DNA of 64,000 bases from JARFVT01 sp036677425. GTDB taxonomy: Bacteria > Pseudomonadota > Alphaproteobacteria > UBA8366 > Aestuariispiraceae. The stretch lies in NCBI GenBank assembly GCA_036677425.1, contig JARFVT010000013.1:1922001-1986000 (forward strand). The letters run 5' to 3'. Position 1 is the first letter of the stretch; every line of letters begins with the position of its first letter. Below the pieces are notes generated by a model that worked only from the letters and a program-made list of their open reading frames with translations, made no database searches and had not been told where the DNA came from. Made by a program: the position numbers and the translations under genes. Shown piece after piece: positions 57,044 to 64,000 of this stretch.

Positions 57044-57637
57044 ATGTTAATATCAGAGGAGTTAAATCAATTAAATCTTATTTCTGGCAAAAAAATATCA
57101 ATGATCTTTAACGATATATATAGCGATATATTAACAATTTCATATACTTCTGAATCCTCTATTATTAGGGAATTATGGGCAAGATATAAGCCAATATCTC
57201 CATCTTTAAACGGCAGTGTATTTGAATGAATATTAGCAGTAATATTTTTCAGATCATCAATATTACCATTATATGTTCAGGTAAGGCTTTCTTTCGTGCC
57301 AATGTGGATTTTGATTTTGTTGCATACACTAAGGGAGTTTGGCCCAATCATTTTTTCAGCAAAAACTAGCCTGCGAGAAAGATATAAACAAGCTGATTTA
57401 GAAGGCATGATGTTAAGGCAGGTTCACAGAAGATCAAAAAGCTATCTAATAACCCTAAATGAGCTTGAGGCTAATAACGTTAATGAAAAAATAAAAAATG
57501 GGCAAGTTCTTGGTCTTGATAGTGTTATTGTCGCCAGTAACGAAACATTTGATAAATTAATCGCGGAATTAAAAACATATAATTATTATCGCCCAGAAAA
57601 AATTGACATTTTGACTAGCAGTCGATTGATAGCATAA
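57044..57637 (+). pseudogene. type II restriction endonuclease, inactivated
   Basis: The first part (57044-57229) reads MLISEELNQLNLISGKK to LNGSVFE and a TGA, after which the same frame goes on (ILAVIFFRSS). Around 57301-57335 the frame is lost for about 35 bases and regained: one base missing near 57301 and one extra in AAGGG near 57333. Correcting both gives VPNVDFDFVAYTKEFGP. The intact 3' part has FSAKTSLRERYKQADLEG. The layout resembles NgoBV/NlaIV-type enzymes as I recall them. With the methyltransferase intact and the nuclease dead, the locus is a safe relic. Confidence 0.82.
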
Positions 57638-57702
57638 TCAACAAAATAATATAATCAATAAACTGGCGACATAAGAAATTATTGATTTAAAATGAACGGA
57701 AT
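57586..57702 (+). repeat. direct repeat, left copy (end of the endonuclease gene and beyond)
   Basis: This stretch covers the last codons of the endonuclease relic (KIDILTSSRL) and about 60 bases after it. It recurs at 59057-59155 with near identity over long blocks, such as ATTTTGACTAGCAGTCGATT and AAACTGGCGACATAAG. The left copy has a 17-base extra piece near 57641-57657. Between the copies lie two lipid-headgroup-like genes. Confidence 0.9.
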
Positions 57703-57830
57703 ATTTTATGCGCGCTTTGCATGATTTAATATTACCCGTGCGGCACTTTTGAAAATAGACCATAAGAGAGAAAATAAACAGCACCATACTATCTCTATAT
57801 GAATTATAATTATCAATTTTTAGGAAAATC

Positions 57831-58484
57831 ATGACTACAAACAATAAAAGCTCTCAAGAATTACAACCTACTATTATTTCCTTTGTAAAAGATCTACCCA
57901 ACCTATGCTCACTTGCTGGATTAGCCTGTACAATTTTAGCTATTTATTTCAGTATTTTGGGGGTTTACTACGCCGCAATGATTGGGATGATCTGGGCGGT
58001 GGCTTTTGATTGGGCGGATGGATTAATTGCACGAAAAATGAAAGGAAGAACGGGGGAAGATAGCGCATTTGGAGGACAACTTGATGTATTAATCGATATT
58101 GTTAGTTATGGCGTTACTCCCGCTATTCTTTTGCTGAGTTATGGGAAATTTGAGCCTATATTTTTAATAGGTGCTTTTCTTATACTCGCTGCAAGCGCGA
58201 TACGATTAAGTTATTTTAGTATATTTGGCCTCGCTGATGGATCAAAATATACAGGCTTGGCTCTCGATAATAATAATATAATTCTTGTTTTCATTTTCAT
58301 ATTTGAAAGCGTTTTAAGCCATAGCCTATTTGCTGCAATTTTTTATATATCCGCTTTAGGGCTTGCCGTTTTGAATGTATCTCAAATAAAAACGCCGAAG
58401 CTTTCTGGAAACCCAATCAATGTTTATGCCCTTGCTTGCTATACTATTGTGATAACTGGTATTTACGGGTGGAAACTTTTATAA
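57831..58484 (+). CDS. CDP-alcohol phosphatidyltransferase family protein
   Basis: This 217-residue membrane protein has the family active-site motif D-x2-DG-x2-AR-x8-13-G-x3-D-x3-D, seen as DWADGLIARKMKGRTGED then GGQLDVLID near residues 62-95. It has about six hydrophobic helices. The enzyme would move a phospho-alcohol headgroup from a CDP donor, as in phosphatidylserine synthase. The next gene encodes a matching cytidylyltransferase, so the two probably make an unusual headgroup or polymer. The pair is bracketed by direct repeats. Confidence 0.87.
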   Translation: MTTNNKSSQELQPTIISFVKDLPNLCSLAGLACTILAIYFSILGVYYAAMIGMIWAVAFDWADGLIARKMKGRTGEDSAFGGQLDVLIDIVSYGVTPAILLLSYGKFEPIFLIGAFLILAASAIRLSYFSIFGLADGSKYTGLALDNNNIILVFIFIFESVLSHSLFAAIFYISALGLAVLNVSQIKTPKLSGNPINVYALACYTIVITGIYGWKLL

Positions 58485-58538
58485 ATTATCGAGATATAAA
58501 TATTTATTAATCTGCATTATTGGAGTTAAATTAACATA

Positions 58539-58922
58539 ATGGTTGTATATACGGTAGGTACATTTGATTTGTTACATGTAGGGCACCTTGCTTTATTGGA
58601 ATACTGTAGAACATTAGGTGATGTGGTCGCGGTGGGTGTGGCTGCGGATGATGTAGTTAGTTCTTATAAGCCTAATATACCCATTATTCCACTTGAACAA
58701 CGGATGATGATGCTAAAAGCTTTACGATGCGTAAATATTGTTAGACCCTATCATAAGCTTGAATATGTATCTGGCTGTAAAGAATTGAAACCTGATATTT
58801 TTGTTATAGGTGAGGATTGGGGGGATAAACAACATAATCTTGATGTAGAGGCTTATTTACGCGCCAAGGGTAGTAAATTATTCAAGTTAGCTATAACCCA
58901 AGAACATCATCTACAAAAATAA
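58539..58922 (+). CDS. cytidylyltransferase (glycerol-3-phosphate/ethanolamine-phosphate type)
   Basis: This 127-residue protein has the nucleotidyltransferase motif GTFDLLHVGHL at residues 7-17 (HxGH) and a GEDWGD block near 93. The size fits TagD-like enzymes that make CDP-glycerol or CDP-ethanolamine. It lies 54 bases after the CDP-alcohol transferase, so the two likely act in series. The true alcohol is unknown. Confidence 0.88.
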   Translation: MVVYTVGTFDLLHVGHLALLEYCRTLGDVVAVGVAADDVVSSYKPNIPIIPLEQRMMMLKALRCVNIVRPYHKLEYVSGCKELKPDIFVIGEDWGDKQHNLDVEAYLRAKGSKLFKLAITQEHHLQK

Positions 58923-59056
58923 AACAAAATGTCATTTCTCAGTCTCATAGAGGCACGTATCTCGCTCAAGAGATTTAGTATAAATGTCAAAAGCATACAA
59001 ATATAGCTTAATAAGCTGTCCTAAAAACTTTGCCAAATCAATGACGAAATTAAAAG

Positions 59057-59155
59057 ATTATCGTCCTAGAAAAATTGACATTTTGACTAGCAGTCGATTG
59101 ATAGTATAATCAATAAACTGGCGACATAAGCAATTATTGATTTAAAATGAACGGA
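59057..59155 (+). repeat. direct repeat, right copy (duplicated endonuclease tail)
   Basis: This is the second copy of the stretch at 57586-57702. A reading frame across 59020-59108 encodes a diverged copy of the endonuclease C-terminus (DYRPRKIDILTSSRL), so the end of that gene is present twice. The right copy leads directly into the peroxiredoxin gene, which is probably the original arrangement. Confidence 0.9.
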
Positions 59156-59164
59156 AAATTCACT

Positions 59165-59632
59165 ATGGCTAATTTGGAAATTGGCGATCAAGCTCCTGAT
59201 TTTACTTTGCCGATTAATGGCGGTGGGGAATTAACTTTATCGTCGCTTTTAGGTAGAAATATAGTTATTTATTTTTATCCCAAGGACATGACTCCTGGTT
59301 GCACAACGGAGAGCCAAAATTTTCGTGATGCCAGTGATGAACTTAATAAATTAGACGTGGAAATAATCGGCATTTCAAAAGATTCTGTGGCAAGGCATGA
59401 TAAATTTATCGCCAAGCATGATTTGCCATTCACCCTTGTTAGCGATGAAGAGACCGCCGCCTGTCAAGCATTTGGCATCTGGCAATTAAAGAAATTTATG
59501 GGCAAAGAATATATGGGCATTATGCGTAGTAGTTTTTTAATTGATAAGGCCGGTAAAATTGTTGAAATATGGCATAAGGTTAAGGTAAAAGGCCATGTGG
59601 ATGCGGTTTTATCCCGTGCAAAAGATCTATAA
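59165..59632 (+). CDS. bcp: thioredoxin-dependent peroxiredoxin (Bcp type)
   Basis: This 155-residue protein reduces peroxides. The peroxidatic Cys lies in FYPKDMTPGCTTESQNFRD (near residue 45), with GISKDSVARHDKF and LVSDEE following. I chose the ATG at 59165 (MANLEIGDQAPDF is the usual start). An ATG 18 bases earlier lies inside the direct repeat and lacks a ribosome site. Confidence 0.94.
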   Translation: MANLEIGDQAPDFTLPINGGGELTLSSLLGRNIVIYFYPKDMTPGCTTESQNFRDASDELNKLDVEIIGISKDSVARHDKFIAKHDLPFTLVSDEETAACQAFGIWQLKKFMGKEYMGIMRSSFLIDKAGKIVEIWHKVKVKGHVDAVLSRAKDL

Positions 59633-59668
59633 TAAACATTAATTTTAACTTAAGTTATTTTAAAAATC

Positions 59669-60886
59669 ATGGTTAAAAAAATTGCCATAATCGGCGGCGG
59701 CCCATCGGGTTTAATGGCGGCTGAAAGTCTAATAAACCGTGGAATACCATATGAAATAACCATATATGATGTCATGCCATCTATGGGTCGTAAGTTTCTT
59801 ATGGCGGGCAAAAGCGGCCTTAATATTTCCCATAATGAAGATATGGAAAGCTTTCTTGCCAATTTTGGCGAGGCAATAGATAAATTAACCCCCGCAATCA
59901 AGGCATTTGATTGTGATGCCATCAGGGCATGGGCGGGTAAATTAGGCATTGTTACTTTCATTGGTACAAGCGGGCGAATTTTCCCCACAGGATATAAAGC
60001 CGCACCTTTATTACGCGCATGGATAAGATATTTACGCGCCAATGGGATCATAACAAAAACCCGCCATCAATGGCTTGGTTGGGATGATAAAAATAATCTT
60101 ATATTTGATAATAATCAGGAAATAAAATATATAAAAGCTGATGCTACTATTCTGGCAATGGGTGTTGGCAGCTGGCCGCAGGTTGGTTCAGATGGTAAAT
60201 GGGTTGATTATCTGCGTAAAAAAAGCATCAATATAACCAACCTAAAACCTGCCAATTGCGGCTTTAATGTTAATTGGAGCGATTTTTTTAAAAATAAATT
60301 CGAAGGCATGGCAATAAAAAACTGTCTATTATCATTTGCTGGTAATGAAAAAAAAGGCGATATGGTGGTTAGCCGTTATGGGCTTGAAGGTGGTGCAATA
60401 TATGGCTTATCAGCCCAATTGCGCGACCATATATATAAAAATAACACCGCAATTTTAAAACTTGATCTATTGCCATTTAAAGATTTAAGCGAAATAATAA
60501 ATTTATTGGCGCGAGCAAAAGGCAGCATGTCGATGGCAACCCATATTAAAAAAACCACTGGTCTGCAATCGGTCAAGGCGGGTTTATTGCGCGAATGCCT
60601 ATCAAAAGAAATATTTAATGACCCTGCGGCACTAGCAAATGGCATTAAAAACCTGCCCATAACCTTGCAATCACCGCGCCCAATTGACGAGGCGATCAGC
60701 AGTGCCGGAGGCGTTGCATGGGATGAGTTGGACGATAATTTCATGTTAAAATCATTGCCAGGGGTGTTTTGTGCTGGCGAAATGATAGATTGGGAAGCAC
60801 CAACAGGTGGTTATTTATTATCGGCGGCGATGGCAATTGGCAAATATAGTGGCGGGGCTGCATCAATCTGGCTTGAACAAATATAA
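59669..60886 (+). CDS. TIGR03862-type flavoprotein (HI0933/BaiN-like)
   Basis: This 405-residue FAD-dependent protein has the dinucleotide fold IAIIGGGPSGLMAAESL at its start, GRKFLMAGKSGLNISHNE near residue 45, LAMGVGSWPQVGSDG near 165 and a C-terminal GVFCAGEMIDWEAPTGGYLL. The family reduces or dehydrogenates unknown substrates. Gene spacing of 36 bases after bcp suggests possible co-transcription. Confidence 0.9.
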   Translation: MVKKIAIIGGGPSGLMAAESLINRGIPYEITIYDVMPSMGRKFLMAGKSGLNISHNEDMESFLANFGEAIDKLTPAIKAFDCDAIRAWAGKLGIVTFIGTSGRIFPTGYKAAPLLRAWIRYLRANGIITKTRHQWLGWDDKNNLIFDNNQEIKYIKADATILAMGVGSWPQVGSDGKWVDYLRKKSINITNLKPANCGFNVNWSDFFKNKFEGMAIKNCLLSFAGNEKKGDMVVSRYGLEGGAIYGLSAQLRDHIYKNNTAILKLDLLPFKDLSEIINLLARAKGSMSMATHIKKTTGLQSVKAGLLRECLSKEIFNDPAALANGIKNLPITLQSPRPIDEAISSAGGVAWDELDDNFMLKSLPGVFCAGEMIDWEAPTGGYLLSAAMAIGKYSGGAASIWLEQI

Positions 60887-60987
60887 CAATATATGCAATA
60901 AGATATATAGAGATTTTTTAATATATCCATGATAAGATATGAATTAAGTATATATTTTAACAATGGATGATGGTTTAAGGTGGTTTT

Positions 60988-61755
60988 ATGACTGACATTG
61001 TAAATTATAACACGCAAATAGAAGCTGAATATATTGAAGAAACGGTCGATCTTTTAGACGAAATAGAAGTTATCATCCAACAATTATCTACAGGATCAGA
61101 AGAAGGCAAACAGCGTTTTAAATATGCGCTTGTCAAATTATCAAATCTTTGCGCCACAGGGCAACATACAAGCAATATTCTGTTAAATGTAACAATGCAT
61201 CGGTTTTTAAATTATCTAAATGGCTTGGCTAAACCAAATATTGATCAAATTCGCGATACACAAATATTCACCGATACGATGAATGGTATTCTTGACGGAA
61301 CAGTCACGCATGATGGTTATGATTTTAGCGAATTTGTAAGGTCCCGTCCCGTGCGAAGACCGCTTGACATCGAAGATATTGAGCATTTAGATATTGAAAT
61401 TATGGTGGTTGAAACAAAACGCACCGCCGCCCATATAATAGAGCGTGAATTACAGGCATGTGGATATGTGGTAGTTATCGTTAAATCACCGTTGGAGGCA
61501 ATTAGCCTTGCCATTAAAACAAAGCCAGATATGATAATATCCTCGGCAGAACTTGATGATATTTCTGGAATTGATTTGGCCTGTGCCATATCAGCAATGC
61601 CGCGCACAAAAAATATTCCTTTTTGTTTATTAACCAGCTATGACCGTGGCCATAAAAAACTTCTTGATTTACCAGATAGAGTCGCAAGTTTATCCAAGGG
61701 CAAAGATTTCAGCGAAAATTTTGCCGATGCATTAACAAGATTTAAAATAGCATAA
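60988..61755 (+). CDS. protein with a degenerate receiver domain
   Basis: This 255-residue protein has a helical N-terminal half (about residues 1-125) and a C-terminal receiver-like domain (about 140-255). The usual phospho-acceptor Asp is replaced: the strand reads PDMIISSAELDDISG where receivers have LLD. The acidic pocket is also altered (VVETK). It therefore probably signals by binding rather than phosphorylation. No kinase is adjacent; partners unknown. Confidence 0.7.
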   Translation: MTDIVNYNTQIEAEYIEETVDLLDEIEVIIQQLSTGSEEGKQRFKYALVKLSNLCATGQHTSNILLNVTMHRFLNYLNGLAKPNIDQIRDTQIFTDTMNGILDGTVTHDGYDFSEFVRSRPVRRPLDIEDIEHLDIEIMVVETKRTAAHIIERELQACGYVVVIVKSPLEAISLAIKTKPDMIISSAELDDISGIDLACAISAMPRTKNIPFCLLTSYDRGHKKLLDLPDRVASLSKGKDFSENFADALTRFKIA

Positions 61756-61871
61756 ATATAAAAAACATATAAACCAAAGTTATAGATAGACTATTTATAC
61801 CGTCTGGCAGATTGATTGATCATATATATTCAAGCAAGTTTGATATCTAATTAATATAATAGAGATCAAAT

Positions 61872-62990
61872 ATGCTGCCCATATATTCAAAAAATAATAT
61901 ACCAAAAGCAAAATTAATTTGGGATCTACCCTTACGGCTATTTCATTGGTCGTTGGTAATTATAATTATAGTTACGACCATAACGGGGTATTTATTAGAA
62001 TATTGGTGGCTGTATATACATATATATGCTGGCTATATACTTATTTGCTTATTATCTTTTCGCCTAATTTGGGGCGTTATTGGCAGTTATTATAGCCGCT
62101 TTGATAGCTTTCCCCTATCTCGTTTAATGCTAATAAAACATCTAAAAAATATTTATAATGGTAAATCCAAGCAATATACGGGGCATAACCCTGTTGGTGC
62201 ATGGGTCATCATTATTTTATTAAGCATATTAATTTTGCTTTTAATAACGGGTTTGCTTGTATGGGGCGGCGTGGAAAATAATGGCCCATTAGCCAATATC
62301 ATCGGTTATCAAACTGGGCTATTAAATAAAGATATCCACGAAGCGTTATCGGCCATACTTATGGGGATGATTGCAATTCATATCATGGGTATATTAATCG
62401 AAACCATATATTTTAAACATCCATTAATTAAATCAATGATTACTGGTAAAAAGACGTTCAGAAATAATAAAATAACAGTAATGCCGTATCATTCACTTTA
62501 TGGTGGGATTGTATTTTTATGCATCGCCTTGGCATTATTTTATTGGGTTAATATTTCAACAGCAAAATCCATAGATATTAAAGCCAATTCAATCTATCAA
62601 CAAGAATGCGGCGATTGCCACACTCCCCATCACCCAAGCCTTCGCACAGCAGAAAATTGGCAATCTATTATGACGGGATTAACAAATCATTACGGCGAAA
62701 ATGCCAACCTTAATGCAGCAACTACCGCTAAAATCACTCAATATTTACTGCAAAATAATGCAAATATATTTGATACTAAAGCTGCTCATGAAATTGGTCG
62801 CAATAATACAATAACCATGCGAATGACCGATACCAAATATTGGCAAAAAAAACATAAAAAAATTAAAACTGAAGATTTTTCTATATCCACAGTCGGTTCC
62901 AAAATCAACTGTAACGCCTGTCATAACGATGCAGATACAGGGCATTTCAGTTCTGCTGAAATTAAACTTCCACAAGGAATAAAACCATGA
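61872..62990 (+). CDS. cytochrome b561 fused to a diheme cytochrome c (DHC-like) domain
   Basis: The first 235 residues form a b561-type membrane domain with His ligands in LRLFHWSLV, YIHIYAGY, DIHEAL and AIHIMGI, plus a fifth helix (about 214-232). The last 130 residues form a periplasmic domain with heme sites CGDCH (near residue 250) and CNACH (near 350), like the separate DHC protein encoded at 63418. In related clusters these are separate proteins, so this is a natural fusion. It overlaps the SHP gene by 4 bases and would carry electrons from quinol to SHP. Confidence 0.88.
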   Translation: MLPIYSKNNIPKAKLIWDLPLRLFHWSLVIIIIVTTITGYLLEYWWLYIHIYAGYILICLLSFRLIWGVIGSYYSRFDSFPLSRLMLIKHLKNIYNGKSKQYTGHNPVGAWVIIILLSILILLLITGLLVWGGVENNGPLANIIGYQTGLLNKDIHEALSAILMGMIAIHIMGILIETIYFKHPLIKSMITGKKTFRNNKITVMPYHSLYGGIVFLCIALALFYWVNISTAKSIDIKANSIYQQECGDCHTPHHPSLRTAENWQSIMTGLTNHYGENANLNAATTAKITQYLLQNNANIFDTKAAHEIGRNNTITMRMTDTKYWQKKHKKIKTEDFSISTVGSKINCNACHNDADTGHFSSAEIKLPQGIKP

Positions 62991-63394
62991 AAAAATTATT
63001 GATAACTATGATTAGCATATTTCCATTAACATTACCCGCCCCCATATGGGCATCATCTTTACTTGATCAATATGCTTATCAAGCAAAGCAAGAATTTCCC
63101 GACTTTAAGGGTTTTTCAACCAAAGATGGAGAGGTGTTTTTCTTAAAAAATCATAATATGGGTAAAATAGCAACTCCCGCCTGCACATCTTGCCATGGGG
63201 AAAGCCCGAAACAAATAGGCTCAACGAGAGCGGGAAAAACCATAGCACCACTTGCCATATCCATATCACCACAACGTTATATGGATAAAGCCAAAGTCGA
63301 AAAATGGTTCAATCGTAACTGCAATAGCATTTTAGGTCGAGCCTGCACCGTAATTGAAAAAGGCAATTTTATCACATTCATGCAAAGCCAGTAA
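62987..63394 (+). CDS. shp: SHP-type cytochrome c (DUF1924)
   Basis: This 135-residue protein has a signal peptide ending IWASS and one heme site CTSCH (near residue 68), then APLAISISPQRYMDKAKVEKWFNRNC and LGRACT, the DUF1924 signature. SHP (sphaeroides heme protein) binds oxygen and small ligands with an Asn-ligated heme in Rhodobacter; I recall this from the family. It overlaps the b561-DHC gene and precedes a DHC gene. Confidence 0.88.
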   Translation: MKKLLITMISIFPLTLPAPIWASSLLDQYAYQAKQEFPDFKGFSTKDGEVFFLKNHNMGKIATPACTSCHGESPKQIGSTRAGKTIAPLAISISPQRYMDKAKVEKWFNRNCNSILGRACTVIEKGNFITFMQSQ

Positions 63395-63417
63395 CTATTC
63401 ATTTTAAGGAGATAATT

Positions 63418-63894
63418 ATGGTTAATAAATTATATTTTAGCGTTACAGCAATGTTTCTAATGGCGGCATTTTCCCACAGCCATGCAGATCAACGATATAA
63501 TCCAATTAGCGATCAAATAACGTTAAAAGAATGCGGCGAATGCCATATGGCATTTCAACCACAAATGTTACCGCAAAGATCTTGGATAGCCATTATGGGG
63601 AAATTAAATGACCATTTTGGCGAAGATGCATCATTAGATGAAGTTACCGTTAAACATATTGAAGAGTATTTGATAAATAATTCAGCTGATGCTGGATGGT
63701 GGAGTGGTAAATTTATGCGCGGGATTAAAGGTAACGCGGCACCTATTCACATTACCAAAACGCCATATTGGCTACATAAGCATGATGATGATGAATTGCC
63801 TAAACAAATTTGGGACAGCCCAAAAATTAAAACTAAAGCCAATTGTCTTGCCTGCCATCCACGGGCGATGCAAGGTGATTATGATGATGATTAG
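63418..63894 (+). CDS. dhc: diheme cytochrome c (DHC-like)
   Basis: This 158-residue exported protein has a signal peptide ending SHADQ and two heme sites, CGECH (near residue 39) and CLACH (near 147). The arrangement copies the C-terminal part of the fused cytochrome at 61872, including SWIAIMGKLNDHFGEDASLDE matching its SIMTGLTNHYGENANLNA. It would be a partner of SHP. A GGAG ribosome site precedes the ATG. Confidence 0.9.
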   Translation: MVNKLYFSVTAMFLMAAFSHSHADQRYNPISDQITLKECGECHMAFQPQMLPQRSWIAIMGKLNDHFGEDASLDEVTVKHIEEYLINNSADAGWWSGKFMRGIKGNAAPIHITKTPYWLHKHDDDELPKQIWDSPKIKTKANCLACHPRAMQGDYDDD

Positions 63895-63938
63895 CAATCA
63901 TATAATATGTAAAAAAAATAGGATAGTAAGGAATAATC

Positions 63939-64000
63939 ATGCAAATAGCGCAAAAAACATCAGTTGAAATAAAGTCTTTGATCTTTTCATTTTTGATAAT
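63939..64000 (+). CDS. start of a gene cut by the right edge
   Basis: An ATG at 63939 with a purine-rich AAGGAAT upstream opens a frame that stays open for 20 codons to the edge (MQIAQKTSVEIKSLIFSFLI). A hydrophobic stretch has begun, so a membrane or exported protein is likely. It lies 44 bases after the DHC gene and may belong to the same cluster. Confidence 0.45.
   Translation, partial: MQIAQKTSVEIKSLIFSFLI

Overview
The window is an A+T-rich stretch of an alphaproteobacterial genome. This is inferred from a GapR (DUF2312) protein, a malonate cluster (matB-matA-TRAP transporter-matR) of the rhizobial type, RutR-like operators, DUF502 and TIGR03862 proteins, and a b561/SHP/DHC cytochrome cluster. 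Only one RNA gene was seen, tRNA-Lys(UUU). I cannot name a genus.

Layout. (1) 1-17.97 kb, almost all on the minus strand: a conjugation module read right to left as traK-like, traL-like, traM-like, two small membrane genes, virB2, virB3, virB4, virB5, virB6, virB7-like lipoprotein, gapR, virB8, virB9, ssb (with a stop codon), virB10, a large Cys-repeat secreted protein, virB11, a small gene, virD4, a small acidic gene and an ArdC-like gene that runs off the left edge. No relaxase and no virB1 are in the window. One secreted-protein gene lies in the opposite orientation between virB5 and virB6. (2) 18.1-24.6 kb: malonate uptake and use. (3) 24.6-29.6 kb: ribose ABC operon (rbsD-A-C-B-R) with rbsC and rbsB both broken. 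(4) 29.8-33.5 kb: a roughly 1,090-residue gene ending in a PD-(D/E)XK nuclease-like domain, broken by two copies of a small mobile element. (5) 33.5-41.5 kb: reductive pyrimidine degradation (preT, preA, amidohydrolase, hydantoinase, NCS1 permease, RutR-like regulator) with two RutR-like boxes. (6) 41.7-51.1 kb: a decayed accessory zone with a broken pentapeptide-repeat gene, an hsdR tail, a tctA fragment, a broken glpK and a broken ImmA/IrrE peptidase, around one intact TRAP operon. (7) 51.2-55.6 kb: ALDH7, LysR, DUF502, Crp/Fnr and tRNA-Lys. (8) 55.7-59.2 kb: a third mobile-element copy, a cytosine methyltransferase whose restriction partner is dead, and a two-gene lipid-headgroup-like cassette between direct repeats. 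(9) 59.2-64 kb: peroxiredoxin, flavoprotein, a degenerate receiver protein and a cytochrome b561-diheme/SHP/DHC cluster.

The strongest themes are gene decay and rearrangement. At least nine genes carry nonsense codons, frameshifts, insertions or truncations, and nearly all of these are accessory genes, while the long operons beside them are intact. The most unusual intact items are the Cys-repeat secreted protein inside the virB operon, GapR inside the same operon, and the fused cytochrome b561-diheme cytochrome. Everything here was read by eye. Family names rest on recognised motifs, not on database searches.
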